A stretch of 64,000 nucleotides of DNA, taken from NCBI GenBank assembly GCA_963787045.1, contig CAWBBR010000012.1, positions 124,001 to 188,000 on the forward strand, given 5' to 3'. The notes beneath the pieces are model-generated. The model was not told the origin of the DNA and did no database searches. It was given only the letters and a program-made list of their open reading frames with translations. Positions 36,836-45,544 of the stretch are shown here, in pieces. Position numbers and translations under genes: made by a program. Numbering within the stretch: position 1 is the first letter of the stretch; each line of letters begins with the position of its first letter. The DNA comes from DATJGR01 sp963787045. GTDB lineage: Bacteria; Pseudomonadota; Gammaproteobacteria; Pseudomonadales; Azotimanducaceae.

Positions 36836-37380
36836 ACCGGCTCGAGCGCCTTGTGCGTTCCCGCCGGCAACGCGACGCGGATCGCATCGCCGGAACGCAC
36901 CACGCCGCCGGCGACGACCACGCTCATGACGCCGGCCTTGCGGATCAGCTGGCCATCGGGGCCGTGATCGAGCACAGCCGACATCAACCCGCGCTTGAAC
37001 TTGTCGAGTTGCGTACAGGGATTGCGCAGCCCGGTGATGCGTATCACCGCCGATGCCCCGACGTGCAGTTCGGTGCCTTCGGGCAATGCGAGCAGCGGGA
37101 TACCGCGGGTGGTGATGTTCTCGCCCATCTGTCCCGGCAACACGTCATAGCCTTTGGCAGAGAGCTCGTCGAACAGCTCGGCGTGCATCAGATGCACCTG
37201 GCGCAGGTTCGGCTGCGTCGGATCGCGCGCCACGCGCGAGCGGTGCTTCACCGTGACGCCGCAGTGGGCATCGCCTTGAACGCCGAGTCCTTTCAGCAAC
37301 GTGATCTCGGCACCGGTCGACTTCGAGAACGTATGGTCCGCACTCGAACCCACTGCGACGACGATGCCGTGCTCCGTCAT
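36832..37380 (-). CDS. MOSC domain protein
   Basis: A 182-residue MOSC protein related to the molybdenum-cofactor sulfurase C-terminal domain. GVQGDAHCGVTVKHRSR, GQMGENITTRGIPLLALPEG and RNPCTQLDKFKRGLM hold the conserved Cys/Arg positions of the family. Small MOSC proteins are thought to carry sulfur or molybdopterin or bind activated substrates; the precise role is open. Confidence 0.85.
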   Translation of the reverse strand: MTEHGIVVAVGSSADHTFSKSTGAEITLLKGLGVQGDAHCGVTVKHRSRVARDPTQPNLRQVHLMHAELFDELSAKGYDVLPGQMGENITTRGIPLLALPEGTELHVGASAVIRITGLRNPCTQLDKFKRGLMSAVLDHGPDGQLIRKAGVMSVVVAGGVVRSGDAIRVALPAGTHKALEPV

Positions 37381-37383
37381 TTT

Positions 37384-37875
37384 CTATCCCGATAGACTCA
37401 ACGCTTTCAATGCCGCCAGCCACGCGATCAACGTCGCCAACAGCCGCACGTAGTTGAGCCGTTGCCACACCGCGATCCTCGTCTGCAGTTCGCTCACCGG
37501 CGCGGTGTCGCGCTGCATTCGCAGGATCGTCGGTATGAAGTAAGCGAACGTCGCGATCCGTTCCGCCAGCGTGATCGCAGCCGCGATCAGCCACCAGTCG
37601 TACTGCGCGCGAGCATGCCAAGCCATGGGCAGACTTGCCAGTGTCAGCAGCGTCAGCGGAACGGTCGAGACGAATGCCCAGAATGCGCGGCCGCTGTCGG
37701 GCGAATGAAGCGATTGCGGCGGCGCGCTCGCCCAGATCGGTACGACGATCCGCGCTTCATACAGCCCCGCGCCGAAGACAATCCCGAGGTTGACGACGAA
37801 CAACCAGAGCACGACGTCGACTATCGACACGCTGATGACCAGATCGGTGTCGCGCGCTTGCACGCTATTGCGCAA
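37384..37875 (-). CDS. DUF1772-like four-helix membrane protein
   Basis: A 163-residue membrane protein. Helices are visible at VDVVLWLFVVNLGIVFGAGL, AFWAFVSTVPLTLLTLASLP, WWLIAAAITLAERIATFAYF and VRLLATLIAWLAALKAL, with the short motif YEARIVVPIWAS as in DUF1772-like proteins. The function is unknown. The start (TTG at 37875) overlaps the upstream kinase gene by 11 bases. Confidence 0.65.
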   Translation of the reverse strand: MRNSVQARDTDLVISVSIVDVVLWLFVVNLGIVFGAGLYEARIVVPIWASAPPQSLHSPDSGRAFWAFVSTVPLTLLTLASLPMAWHARAQYDWWLIAAAITLAERIATFAYFIPTILRMQRDTAPVSELQTRIAVWQRLNYVRLLATLIAWLAALKALSLSG

Positions 37876-38444
37876 GCCCGAACTCGTCGATCACGCGCTG
37901 CGCCGTCGCCTTCGCGGACAGTTCCGTGTTGTCGATCCGCAGATGCGGATACGCGAGCGGGATCGTTCCGTCGCTGTTGAGGCGATATTTTTCGCTGTTG
38001 ATCAGCAGATACCGTTCCGATACGCTCGACATCGCGTTTCGACGGCTTTTCCGCCAGCCGGTCGGCGCCGCGATTCCGGATCAGGCGTTGTGCCACGTCG
38101 GCTTGCAGTTCCACGAACGAAATGCGGTGGCCGTGCGGCCGGAACACATCGCAGGCGCGCTCGATGAATGCGGTGTCGTCCGGGCTGTTCAGATCCCACA
38201 CGAACGTGAAGATCATTCCGGGCAGGTCGCTGCCCGCCACTTCCTCGAACATGCGATTTCGAAATCCGTCGACCAACCGCACGAACGGCGGCGTGCCGAA
38301 CGTGAAGAACGGCAGCACCGGTTCGATCGCGACGTGGTTGTGAAACAGCCGCAATCCGGTCGCCGCTTCGATTTCGCGACCGACCGCCATCTTGCCGACC
38401 GCGGGCGGACCGAAGATGACGATGAAGTGTTTGGTCGCGCTAAT
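37865..38444 (-). CDS. P-loop kinase-like protein, one frameshift, unusual start
   Basis: A nucleotide-binding protein of about 190 residues with the Walker A loop KHFIVIFGPPAVGKMAVGRE, followed by FVWDLNSPDDTAFI and RISFVELQADVAQRLIRNRG as in shikimate-kinase-like ATPases. The C-terminus (NSDGTIPLAYPHLRIDNTEL) lies in the next frame after about 38030. No ATG, GTG or TTG fits before the P-loop: the frame begins with ATT at 38444, one base into the upstream TAG, behind GAGGA. Either ATT is used or a base is wrong. Confidence 0.65.
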
Positions 38445-39312
38445 GTTCCTCGAGCCCCTTCGGATAGCGGTCGGGCACCAGATTCAGGCGGATGCCGTGT
38501 TCGAGCAATGCTTTCGCGCCGGCAAGCACGAGCGAAAACCCCTGCGTCGAGTTGGCGATCTGCTGGACCAGCTCGTGACTGTTTCCGACAAATCCGGTCT
38601 CGGTGATTCCGACGAACGTGGCGTCGCGCTCGTAGGGCGTGAATGTCCAGGTCACCGTTGTACGGCTGCCCTGGCCCGGCCACTCCATCACGATGCGTTC
38701 GTTCCGATCGATCGACTTTACGGACACGTCTGCAGAGACGCCATACATCTCCCAATCCCAACGCACCTGTTTTCCCGCTTCGAGTTTGCCGCTGCTCTTC
38801 GTGAACCAGAACTGCGTCGTCAGCGCCGGATCGACGAACGCCCGGAACACCTCGGCCGGCGGCTTGCGGATCAGCATGCCGGTCTTCATCGCAGGCTTCT
38901 GCGCTTCGAGGAGAGTCTTCAATCCGCTCAGAATCGGCGGCCACCCTTTGCTGCACGCAGCGTACACGACGCTGTTCGGCGGGAAGTCTTCGTGCAGCGT
39001 ATCGAGCGTTGCGACGTCGCCGTTCTGCTCGATCGTGAACGTCACGCGCGAGGCGGGTTCCTTCGCGAACTCCCCGAACACCGGACGGAACGTGTAGCTG
39101 AGCTTGTGCGGCGGCTCGACCACGAGCGCGGTGTTCTCGTCGGTGACCTTGCCGTCGATTACGTACAGAACCTTGGAGCCGACCTTCCAATCGGACTCGA
39201 TGCGCGTGCCGCCCCAGTATTGCTGCGTCAGATCGGGATTGGTCAACGCGTTCCAGACCGCCGCCGCCGTCGATGCGATGTGGGTAACGACGTGGATCCG
39301 TTGCGCGCTCAC
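38440..39312 (-). CDS. Double SRPBCC (AHSA1-type) protein
   Basis: A 290-residue protein with two START/AHSA1-like domains in tandem. Domain one: THIASTAAAVWNALTNPDLT ... YWGGTRIESDWKVG. Domain two: MLIRKPPAEVFRAFVDPALT ... FWFTKSSGKLEAGKQVRWDW. These domains bind hydrophobic ligands or act as cochaperones; in ArsR-led operons their ligands are unknown. It overlaps the single-domain SRPBCC gene by four bases. Confidence 0.85.
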   Translation of the reverse strand: MSAQRIHVVTHIASTAAAVWNALTNPDLTQQYWGGTRIESDWKVGSKVLYVIDGKVTDENTALVVEPPHKLSYTFRPVFGEFAKEPASRVTFTIEQNGDVATLDTLHEDFPPNSVVYAACSKGWPPILSGLKTLLEAQKPAMKTGMLIRKPPAEVFRAFVDPALTTQFWFTKSSGKLEAGKQVRWDWEMYGVSADVSVKSIDRNERIVMEWPGQGSRTTVTWTFTPYERDATFVGITETGFVGNSHELVQQIANSTQGFSLVLAGAKALLEHGIRLNLVPDRYPKGLEEH

Positions 39313-39839
39313 GACCGTTCTCCGAAACGCTGTGCATACTCGGCTTCGAACCGTTCGACGCGCGGCCAGAACGGTGCGGGTCTTTCGCCCCTCAATCGTT
39401 CAGTCAGCACTCCGAGATGCGAGTGCCATCCGCTCGATACGCCGACCATGTCGCTTCGCATGCGCAGGTTCCGGTGCGTCAGAGTCAGCAGTACGTCCTT
39501 GCCACGAGCTTCCAGGTCGAACGACACTTCCGAGTCGGCATCCCACGTATATGCCAGATGGTTCGGCGGTTCCCAGCGGGTGATCCGCGCGATCATCGTG
39601 TGGCCGTTCTCCATCTCCTTGTGTTTTGCCGGCGTCGCTTCGTCGTGGTCGGTGAGTTCCTGATGACGGAACCGCAATGTCACGGCGCCACCGGTGCGCG
39701 GCTCCATCGCGCCGGTCGCGAGCCACGTGCCGCGCAATTGCGAGTCGGTGAGGTATTGCCATACCCGGTCCACCGGTCCCGGCAACAGCCGTTCGAAGCG
39801 TACCGTCCCGTTGTCGATGACTTGCCCGTATTCGCTCAT
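39309..39839 (-). CDS. SRPBCC (AHSA1-type) protein
   Basis: A 176-residue ligand-binding-fold protein: RFERLLPGPVDRVWQYLTDS, LRGTWLATGAMEPRTGGAV, YTWDADSEVSFDLEARG and a C-terminal helix with SGWHSHLGVLTERLRGERPA. It pairs with the ArsR regulator, overlapping it as ATGA; this ArsR-AHSA1 arrangement is widespread in bacteria. The ligand is unknown. Confidence 0.88.
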   Translation of the reverse strand: MSEYGQVIDNGTVRFERLLPGPVDRVWQYLTDSQLRGTWLATGAMEPRTGGAVTLRFRHQELTDHDEATPAKHKEMENGHTMIARITRWEPPNHLAYTWDADSEVSFDLEARGKDVLLTLTHRNLRMRSDMVGVSSGWHSHLGVLTERLRGERPAPFWPRVERFEAEYAQRFGERS

Positions 39840-40180
39840 CGTTTCCTCCTGCTCGTTGCATTCCTCTTGCCGGCCGGCGGCGTCGGTTTGCGCAATTCGC
39901 GCTCGAGCACGTCGAGCCTGCCGCTCCAGAACTTGCGCACGTCCTTCAGCCACGCATCGATGTTTTCGAGTCCTGCCGCGTCGAGCGCGTAGATGCGCCG
40001 TTGCGCGTCCGTTCGCACCTGCACCAGCCCGGCGTCCCGCAACGCTTTCAGGTGTTGGGAAATCGCCGGCGCACTGACGTCGAACTCGTCGACGATCTCA
40101 CCGGCGGAGCGTTCGCCGGTGCTGAGAAGCTCGACGATGCGGCGGCGGGTTGGATCGGCCAAGGCAGCAAATTCACGCAT
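39836..40180 (-). CDS. ArsR-family transcriptional regulator
   Basis: A 114-residue winged-helix repressor: FAALADPTRRRIVELLSTGE, recognition helix DVSAPAISQHLKALRDAGLV and wing VRTDAQRRIYALDA. The metal-binding cysteines of classic ArsR are absent, as in the SRPBCC-linked subgroup. It is the first gene of a nine-gene run to 34506. The perfect inverted repeat at 40208-40221 is its likely operator. Confidence 0.9.
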   Translation of the reverse strand: MREFAALADPTRRRIVELLSTGERSAGEIVDEFDVSAPAISQHLKALRDAGLVQVRTDAQRRIYALDAAGLENIDAWLKDVRKFWSGRLDVLERELRKPTPPAGKRNATSRRKR

Positions 40181-40207
40181 GAATCGATGCTGCAGCCAAT
40201 CCTTATA

Positions 40208-40221
40208 TAAGTCAATACTTA
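40208..40221. promoter_or_regulatory. Inverted repeat upstream of the arsR-like gene
   Basis: TAAGTCAATACTTA: perfect 5-base arms around CAAT, 28 bases upstream of the regulator's ATG (40180). TTGACT lies inside it on the minus strand and could serve as a -35 box, so binding there would block transcription. The binding protein is inferred. Confidence 0.55.
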
Positions 40222-40298
40222 ATTACAGAAGGCGTGGAGCGTGATGAGCGACAACCGATCTGCTACCGTTCGGCGCTACAAAAAAAACGGGAGATCAC

Positions 40299-40898
40299 AT
40301 GAATCGGATGTTTCGTCTCGGCGCGTTGGTCGTACTGTGCGGCGGGCTCACCGTCGCCGCCGCGCAAAAGAACGAGCCGACACCCATCACCGAAGCGAGC
40401 TTCAAGTGCATCCGCACGATGACGCCGGTGCGCGGCTTTTATGTCGACAACCTGAATGGCGATCTCAAAGGAACCGTCGCAGTGGCGAATGCCGCGGACG
40501 GCGGCGTCTATCCGCCCGGGTCGGTGGTGCAACTCGTGCCGACCGAAGTGATGGTGAAACGCGAGGCCGGTTTCAACGCCGCGACGAAAGACTGGGAATT
40601 CTTCGAACTCGACGTAAAAAGCGACGGCAAGTCGGTCATCCGAACCCGCGGCTTCGTCGATGTGGTGAACCGATTCGGCGGTAACTGCTTCGCGTGCCAC
40701 GTCCAGGCGAAGCCCGAGTGGGATCTGATCTGCGAGACCAGTCACGGCTGCGACGCGATTCCGCTTACGCCGGTGATGATCAAGGCATTGCAGAAGACCG
40801 ATCCGCGCTGTGGTCCGCCGGCGCAGTTGACCACCGAGGAAGCCGACATGCTGAAGGCATTGCAGGCGGCGATGGCCGCCAAGCCGGCCGGCGCCTGA
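40299..40898 (+). CDS. Exported single-haem protein, cytochrome P460-like
   Basis: A 199-residue secreted protein: a signal peptide (FRLGALVVLCGGLTVAAA) and one c-type haem motif CFACH at NCFACHVQAKPEWD. The beta-rich body with VMVKREAGFNAATKDWEFFE and the position of the haem site resemble the cytochrome P460/cytochrome c'-beta fold. Family members oxidise hydroxylamine or bind NO; this role is only inferred. It stands alone on the plus strand. Confidence 0.72.
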   Translation: MNRMFRLGALVVLCGGLTVAAAQKNEPTPITEASFKCIRTMTPVRGFYVDNLNGDLKGTVAVANAADGGVYPPGSVVQLVPTEVMVKREAGFNAATKDWEFFELDVKSDGKSVIRTRGFVDVVNRFGGNCFACHVQAKPEWDLICETSHGCDAIPLTPVMIKALQKTDPRCGPPAQLTTEEADMLKALQAAMAAKPAGA

Positions 40899-40910
40899 CC
40901 GCGTCGCGCG

Positions 40911-42216
40911 TCACAACGGCGCGCGCTGCCAACCTCCCGACGCCTGTTCGACCACGCGCGCTGCGGCCAGCGCGACGTGGTCGCACCACGGCCGCGCGAC
41001 GATCTGCACGCCGAGCGGCAAGCCTTCGGCCGACGTGCCGGCGCGCACCACCACGCACGGATACCCGGTCAGACTGAACGGCAGCGTGTAGATGTAATCC
41101 GCGTCGCTCGAGTCGCCGACCCGCGGTGCCGCGTCACCCGCGGCCGGACAGACGATCACGTCGACGTCGCTCATGAAGCCGAGGAACGCGCGGCGCAATC
41201 GATCCCATTCGAACAGCGACCGTTCCACGTCGTCGGCCGACAGCTTGCTCGCGCCCCACGGCTGCCACGTTTTCCACGAAATCGAGTCCGGGCGCGCCCA
41301 ATAGGCGCGCGTGATCGCAAGCGACTCGTCGATGCGCGGCGGCGTTGCCGCGTGCACCTTTGCGCCGACGTTGGCGAGCGCTGTCACCGCGTCTGCAACC
41401 GCGCGTGCGGCCGCGTCGGTCGGCCTGGCGCCGTCGAACGCATCGAAGTGGGCGACCCGCAATGCACCCACGTCGACACGCGACGGATCGCCGAGCGGCA
41501 TCGGCACCACGCCGGCGTCGTACCCGTCCACGCCGGCGATGACCGGCAGCGTCAGCGCGAGATCGTCGACGCAGCGGGCGATCGGACCGATCGCGGTGCG
41601 CGGATCGACGAGCGCACTGATGGGCGGTACATGGCCGGTGTTCGGCACCAGACCGCTGCTCGGTTTCAGGCCGGCCACGCCGCAACAATGCGCGGGCCAG
41701 CGGATGCTGCCGCCGGAATCGCTGCCGAGGCCGAGCGGCGATCCGCACGCGGCGACGATGACCGCTTCGCCGCTGCTGCTGCCGCCCGGCGTGCGCGACG
41801 CGTCATACGGATTCCGCGGCGCCGGATGGAGGTCGGCGGTCGCCTGCGGTTTCGTCTTGCCGAGCAGAATCGCCCCGGCGGCGCGCATTCGCGCCACGAC
41901 GGTGGCATCGCGCCGCGGCACGTACTCGCGACGCGCCTCGCGGCCGGCGGCGCAGACCAGCCCATTCGTCTCGATCCAGTCTTTCACCGTGAACGGCACG
42001 CCGTGCAGCGCGCCGGATGCTTCGCCTCTCGCTATTGCCGCATCGGCATGCGCGCGCCTCCTCCAACGCCGTGTTCGAGATCTGAACGACCGCATTGAGG
42101 CGCGGGTTCACCGCGTTGATCCGATCCAGATGCGCGGAAACGACTTCGAGCGACGATACTTCCCGCAACCTGATTGCCCGTGCGAGCGCCGACGCAGAAG
42201 CCTCGGTCAACTCCAT
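40911..42216 (-). CDS. Amidase signature enzyme, one frameshift
   Basis: A Ser-cisSer-Lys amidase. The catalytic Lys is in GVPFTVKDWIETNGLV, the glycine/serine box in RTPGGSSSGEAVIVAAC and the nucleophile region in GLGSDSGGSIRWPAHCCGV. The N-terminus (MELTEASASALARAIRLREV) is in another frame and joins near 42050. It hydrolyses amide bonds; possible substrates include aryl- or acyl-amides. It is the last gene of the run with the phosphotransferases. Confidence 0.82.
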
Positions 42217-42488
42217 CAGCGTGCGTCCGCAATATGTCGGGCCGCGTCGGCCGACGTACGTACGGGTATCACCTCGAAATGCGCGAGGTCGCGCCACGCT
42301 TCGATCCAGCGATCGATCAGCGCGCGATCGTCGGTGCGCATCACCTGAAAACAGCGGAAGTAGTCGAGGTCCACCCAGCTGTCGACGTACTCGAGACCAT
42401 CCGGCAACTGGCGTCCTCGCTCGCGAGCGCGACGATAGATGTCGGGTGCCGCACCGGAATTGAAGTACTCGATGATCATGTAAAGCAT
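42216..42488 (-). CDS. DUF3303 family protein
   Basis: A 90-residue alpha/beta-ferredoxin-like small protein (MLYMIIEYFNSGAAPDIYRR, GLEYVDSWVDLDYFRCFQV). The function is unknown. Its stop overlaps the amidase start (TGATG), so the two are coupled. Confidence 0.72.
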   Translation of the reverse strand: MLYMIIEYFNSGAAPDIYRRARERGRQLPDGLEYVDSWVDLDYFRCFQVMRTDDRALIDRWIEAWRDLAHFEVIPVRTSADAARHIADAR

Positions 42489-42495
42489 GTCGAAC

Positions 42496-43045
42496 TCACA
42501 GCAGCAGTCCCATGTAGAGCAGATCGAAGTAGCGCCCGCCGATGCAGATCTCGCTGCGCAACGTGCCCTCCACTTCGAAGCCTTTCTCTCGATACAGCGC
42601 GACCCCGCGCGCGTTGTCCGTGCGGACGCGCAGCGAGATCTTTCGGATGGTGCCGGTCGCGCGCGCCCAATCGATCAGCGTGTCCAGCAGCGCGGCGCCG
42701 ATCCTCTTGCCCCAGTGCGATTGGCGCACCGAGATCGCGAACTCGCCGCTGTGCCGCACGCGTTGGCGGCGGCCGGTCGAGAACGTCAGGCAACCTACGA
42801 TGGCGCCGTCATCCGTAGCGACGATGTGCAGGTGATCGGGCGCCTTGCGGACGCGTCGCCAGGTGTTCCGCCTCCTGTGCTTCGGTCAGTTCGAACTCGC
42901 CCGGGCCGAACGTCAGGAAGTCGGATTCGCCGCTGACCGCTTCGAGATACTCGAGCATGGCCGCGGCGTCGGCCGGCACCGCCGCGCGAATCTCCACTGT
43001 GCGTCCGTCGTTCGGCGTGAAGCGCCGTGCTGCGATGTCGGCCAT
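42496..43045 (-). CDS. GNAT acetyltransferase, one frameshift
   Basis: The N-terminus (RTVEIRAAVPADAAAMLEYL, VSGESDFLTFGPGEFELTEA) sits in one frame, the acetyl-CoA part (AISVRQSHWGKRIGAALLDT, GVALYREKGFEVEGTLRSEI) in another, with a single break near 42840. The pattern matches the RimI/RimL-like group with SDFL/FGPGEFE. It lies directly after the APH(3')-like gene; aminoglycoside acetylation is one possible role, unproven. Confidence 0.75.
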
Positions 43046-43788
43046 CAGAAGAACTCGTCCAGCAATTGATAGAACTCGATCCGCGCCGGATCCGGAGCCA
43101 TGCCGTACGCGGTGAAGAACGGCGCGACGAATTCCTCACCGAAGTTATACGCAATGCTGCGCGCGGCGCACGCAAAATCCTGGTGCCGGTCCGCAACCCC
43201 GGCGCGGCCGACGTCGATGAAGCCGGCGATCGCACCGTCGCGCAACAGCACGTTCGGCAGACAGTAGTCGCCGTGCGTCACCACGAGGTCCTCGCGCTGC
43301 GGCCGTGTGGCTTCGAGTTCGCCGAGCAGATCGAGCGCGCTGCGGCCCGCACGCGAGTCGTCGAAATCCGACTCGTCGACGCGACCCGCCAGCGCGTTGG
43401 CGCGCGCCCGTTCCATCGTTACGGCGAGGCGCGCGTCGAACGGACACTCGCGCGTGTCGAGCGCATGCAACGACCGCAATCCGGCCGCAAGTGCGTGCAC
43501 ACATTCGAGCCGTTCCGTGACGGCGTATGCCGGAACCCCATCGACCGCCTGCGTCAGCAGATAGCGCTCGTCACCGTCGCGTTCATACGCGATCACCCGC
43601 GGCACCGGTGCGCGGCCGGCCAACCACTGCAGCCGCGAAACCTCGTTGGCCACTTCATCGTCGGCCGCGCCCACCTTGAGATAGAACTGCGTTCCGATGC
43701 GCCACACCCGCGCATTCGATCGACCCACCGACTCGGCCTGCATCGATTGCCCCTCGACGAAAAACGCGATCGCAGCCGGCAGCTTCAT
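43045..43788 (-). CDS. APH(3')-like aminoglycoside phosphotransferase
   Basis: A 247-residue kinase of the APH(3') type. Catalytic loop VVTHGDYCLPNVLLRDGAIA, metal/activation segment GFIDVGRAGVADRHQDFACA and ATP-binding region FYLKVGAADDEVANEV are all intact. APH(3') enzymes phosphorylate the 3'-OH of kanamycin and neomycin. Whether this divergent chromosomal form gives resistance is unknown. It overlaps the APH(6)-like gene by ATGA. Confidence 0.85.
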   Translation of the reverse strand: MKLPAAIAFFVEGQSMQAESVGRSNARVWRIGTQFYLKVGAADDEVANEVSRLQWLAGRAPVPRVIAYERDGDERYLLTQAVDGVPAYAVTERLECVHALAAGLRSLHALDTRECPFDARLAVTMERARANALAGRVDESDFDDSRAGRSALDLLGELEATRPQREDLVVTHGDYCLPNVLLRDGAIAGFIDVGRAGVADRHQDFACAARSIAYNFGEEFVAPFFTAYGMAPDPARIEFYQLLDEFF

Positions 43789-44654
43789 GGTGCGAGCACG
43801 CGTGCCGCCGCGAGCGACTTGGCCCACTCGAGACTCCAATCGCGCGGTTCGGACGCGAGGCGCGCGAATGTCCACAAACGCACCCGCTCGCGATCGACGC
43901 CGAGCAGATCGGAAAAACGCGCGATCAACGCCATCGGATCCGCGTTGAAACGGTCTTCGCAATTGAACAGATGCTGCGTCGCATCGTAAGCCGGATCGCC
44001 GACGAACGGCTTCGGATCGATCGCGAGCCAGCGTTCGCGTTCCGCCGCCAGCACGTTGCCGGCATGCAGGTCGGTGGCGAGAAGCACGTCGCCCGGTCGC
44101 GCGCGTGCCATTTCTTCCATCACGCGCAAGCCTTCACGCGTGAGGTCCGGGTCGGGCCATCGATCGGCGTCGGCTAGCGACGAGTCGATCCAGTGGCGCG
44201 CCATCACCGACAACGGCCTGAAGGGGTGCGGTTCCGCGGGGCGACGCCACATTCGATTCAGCAACTGCGCCACCACCACGTCTTGTTCCGGTTCCGGCCG
44301 CGTCCGCAGCAACGTGCCCGGCACACATCGTTCGAGCAGCATTGCATTGAGCGCGTCGTCGGCGTCGATCACGCGCGCGGTCGGATCGCCGTTCCAGAAA
44401 CGCAGCGCGGCGATCTCCTGCGCGGCTTCCATGTGCGGCAAACCGAGCTTGAGCACCACTGCTGCGCCATCGGCCGCGACGGCCGGCGCCACCCAGGAAC
44501 ACATGCCGGTTTGAAACGGCTCGCCGAGCGTGAGCGACCAGCGCGTTCGAAGTTCGCGCAATGCGGCCGGCAGGCGCTCGAGCCATGCCGCCCACTCGGG
44601 CCGCTCGCTGCACGTTTTCGCAAGACTCGGCGGAATCGGAAATTCGTCAGCCAT
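43785..44654 (-). CDS. APH(6)/streptomycin 6-kinase-like phosphotransferase
   Basis: A 289-residue member of the aminoglycoside/hydroxyurea antibiotic resistance kinase family. The catalytic loop LLATDLHAGNVLAAERERWL and metal site AIDPKPFVGDPAYDATQHLF match streptomycin 6-kinases. The N-terminal region with FQTGMCSWVAPAV and AVVLKLGLPHMEA fits the family's ATP lobe. It starts 3 bases after the CPBP gene stop. Confidence 0.85.
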   Translation of the reverse strand: MADEFPIPPSLAKTCSERPEWAAWLERLPAALRELRTRWSLTLGEPFQTGMCSWVAPAVAADGAAVVLKLGLPHMEAAQEIAALRFWNGDPTARVIDADDALNAMLLERCVPGTLLRTRPEPEQDVVVAQLLNRMWRRPAEPHPFRPLSVMARHWIDSSLADADRWPDPDLTREGLRVMEEMARARPGDVLLATDLHAGNVLAAERERWLAIDPKPFVGDPAYDATQHLFNCEDRFNADPMALIARFSDLLGVDRERVRLWTFARLASEPRDWSLEWAKSLAAARVLAP

Positions 44655-44657
44655 GCC

Positions 44658-45506
44658 TCAGCGTACCTCGCGCCTCATTCGCCGGCGATGCAGCGCCACG
44701 CCGGCCACGACGAAGATCACGATGCTCAACACGCTTTGATAGCCCGGCGACGCCACCAGCTCGCGGCCGGATTCCACCTGAACGAAACCGTTCACCAGCA
44801 ATACGTCGATCAGCGCATTGCCGATTGCGTGTGCAAGCACCGGCGGCCATACCGAATTCGTCAGCAATCGCAGTTCACCGTAGACGATCGATACCGCAAC
44901 CAGGCTCGGAATCGCCATCGCGACGAATGCGCCAAGCGCAAGGTTGGTCGCGCTCTGCAGCGCCGCCGGATCGACGAGGAAAAGGAAGTACGGCACGTGC
45001 CAGCCGGCCCAGATCAGACCGACGGCAACGTGTCCGACGAAGTCGCCGATTCCGAGCGAGTGCAGTTTCGGTGTGAGGTAACCGCGCCACGCGAACTCCT
45101 CGAAGATGTTCTTCACGAACGACGGCGCCAGTCCGTACGCGAATACCCACAACAGGTCCGGCACCGAACCTTCGAGTGCAGTCCAGCCCAGCAATGCGCC
45201 GATCGCCACCACGATCGCCGCGCACAGCGGATGCACCAGCATCGCCGCGGCCCATCCGAGCGGATTGGCGCGAAACGCCGGCGCCAGTCCGAAGTCCTTC
45301 CAGCCGTCGCCGGCAAACCCGCGCAGCAGCAGCACCATGGCGAGCGGCGTCACCAGCCACAGCAGCAAGCCGAGTCCCTGCGCAGACGCGTCGTCGATGC
45401 GCGACTGCAACGCCGCCGCGATCCAGCCGACGCTCCACACGGCCACGGTGAATATCGCGACGTTGCGCAGCGTCGTGCGCCGATTCACGTCGCTCACCGC
45501 CGCATG
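44658..45506 (-). CDS. CPBP-family intramembrane metalloprotease homologue
   Basis: A multi-helix membrane protein with the CPBP/Abi signature: the glutamate pair and arginine in NIFEEFAWRGYLTPKL, the second motif GLIWAGWHVPYFLFL and the third in WPPVLAHAIGNALIDV. Such proteins cleave prenylated peptides or act in bacteriocin immunity. ATG 45506 is chosen; ATG 45530 is also in frame. It heads the six-gene run that ends with the amidase. Confidence 0.85.
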   Translation of the reverse strand, partial: HAAVSDVNRRTTLRNVAIFTVAVWSVGWIAAALQSRIDDASAQGLGLLLWLVTPLAMVLLLRGFAGDGWKDFGLAPAFRANPLGWAAAMLVHPLCAAIVVAIGALLGWTALEGSVPDLLWVFAYGLAPSFVKNIFEEFAWRGYLTPKLHSLGIGDFVGHVAVGLIWAGWHVPYFLFLVDPAALQSATNLALGAFVAMAIPSLVAVSIVYGELRLLTNSVWPPVLAHAIGNALIDVLLVNGFVQVESGRELVASPGYQSVLSIVIFVVAGVALHRRRMRREVR

Positions 45507-45544
45507 CATACTCGACCATCCGTCATCCAACGCCCCTTCAAATC

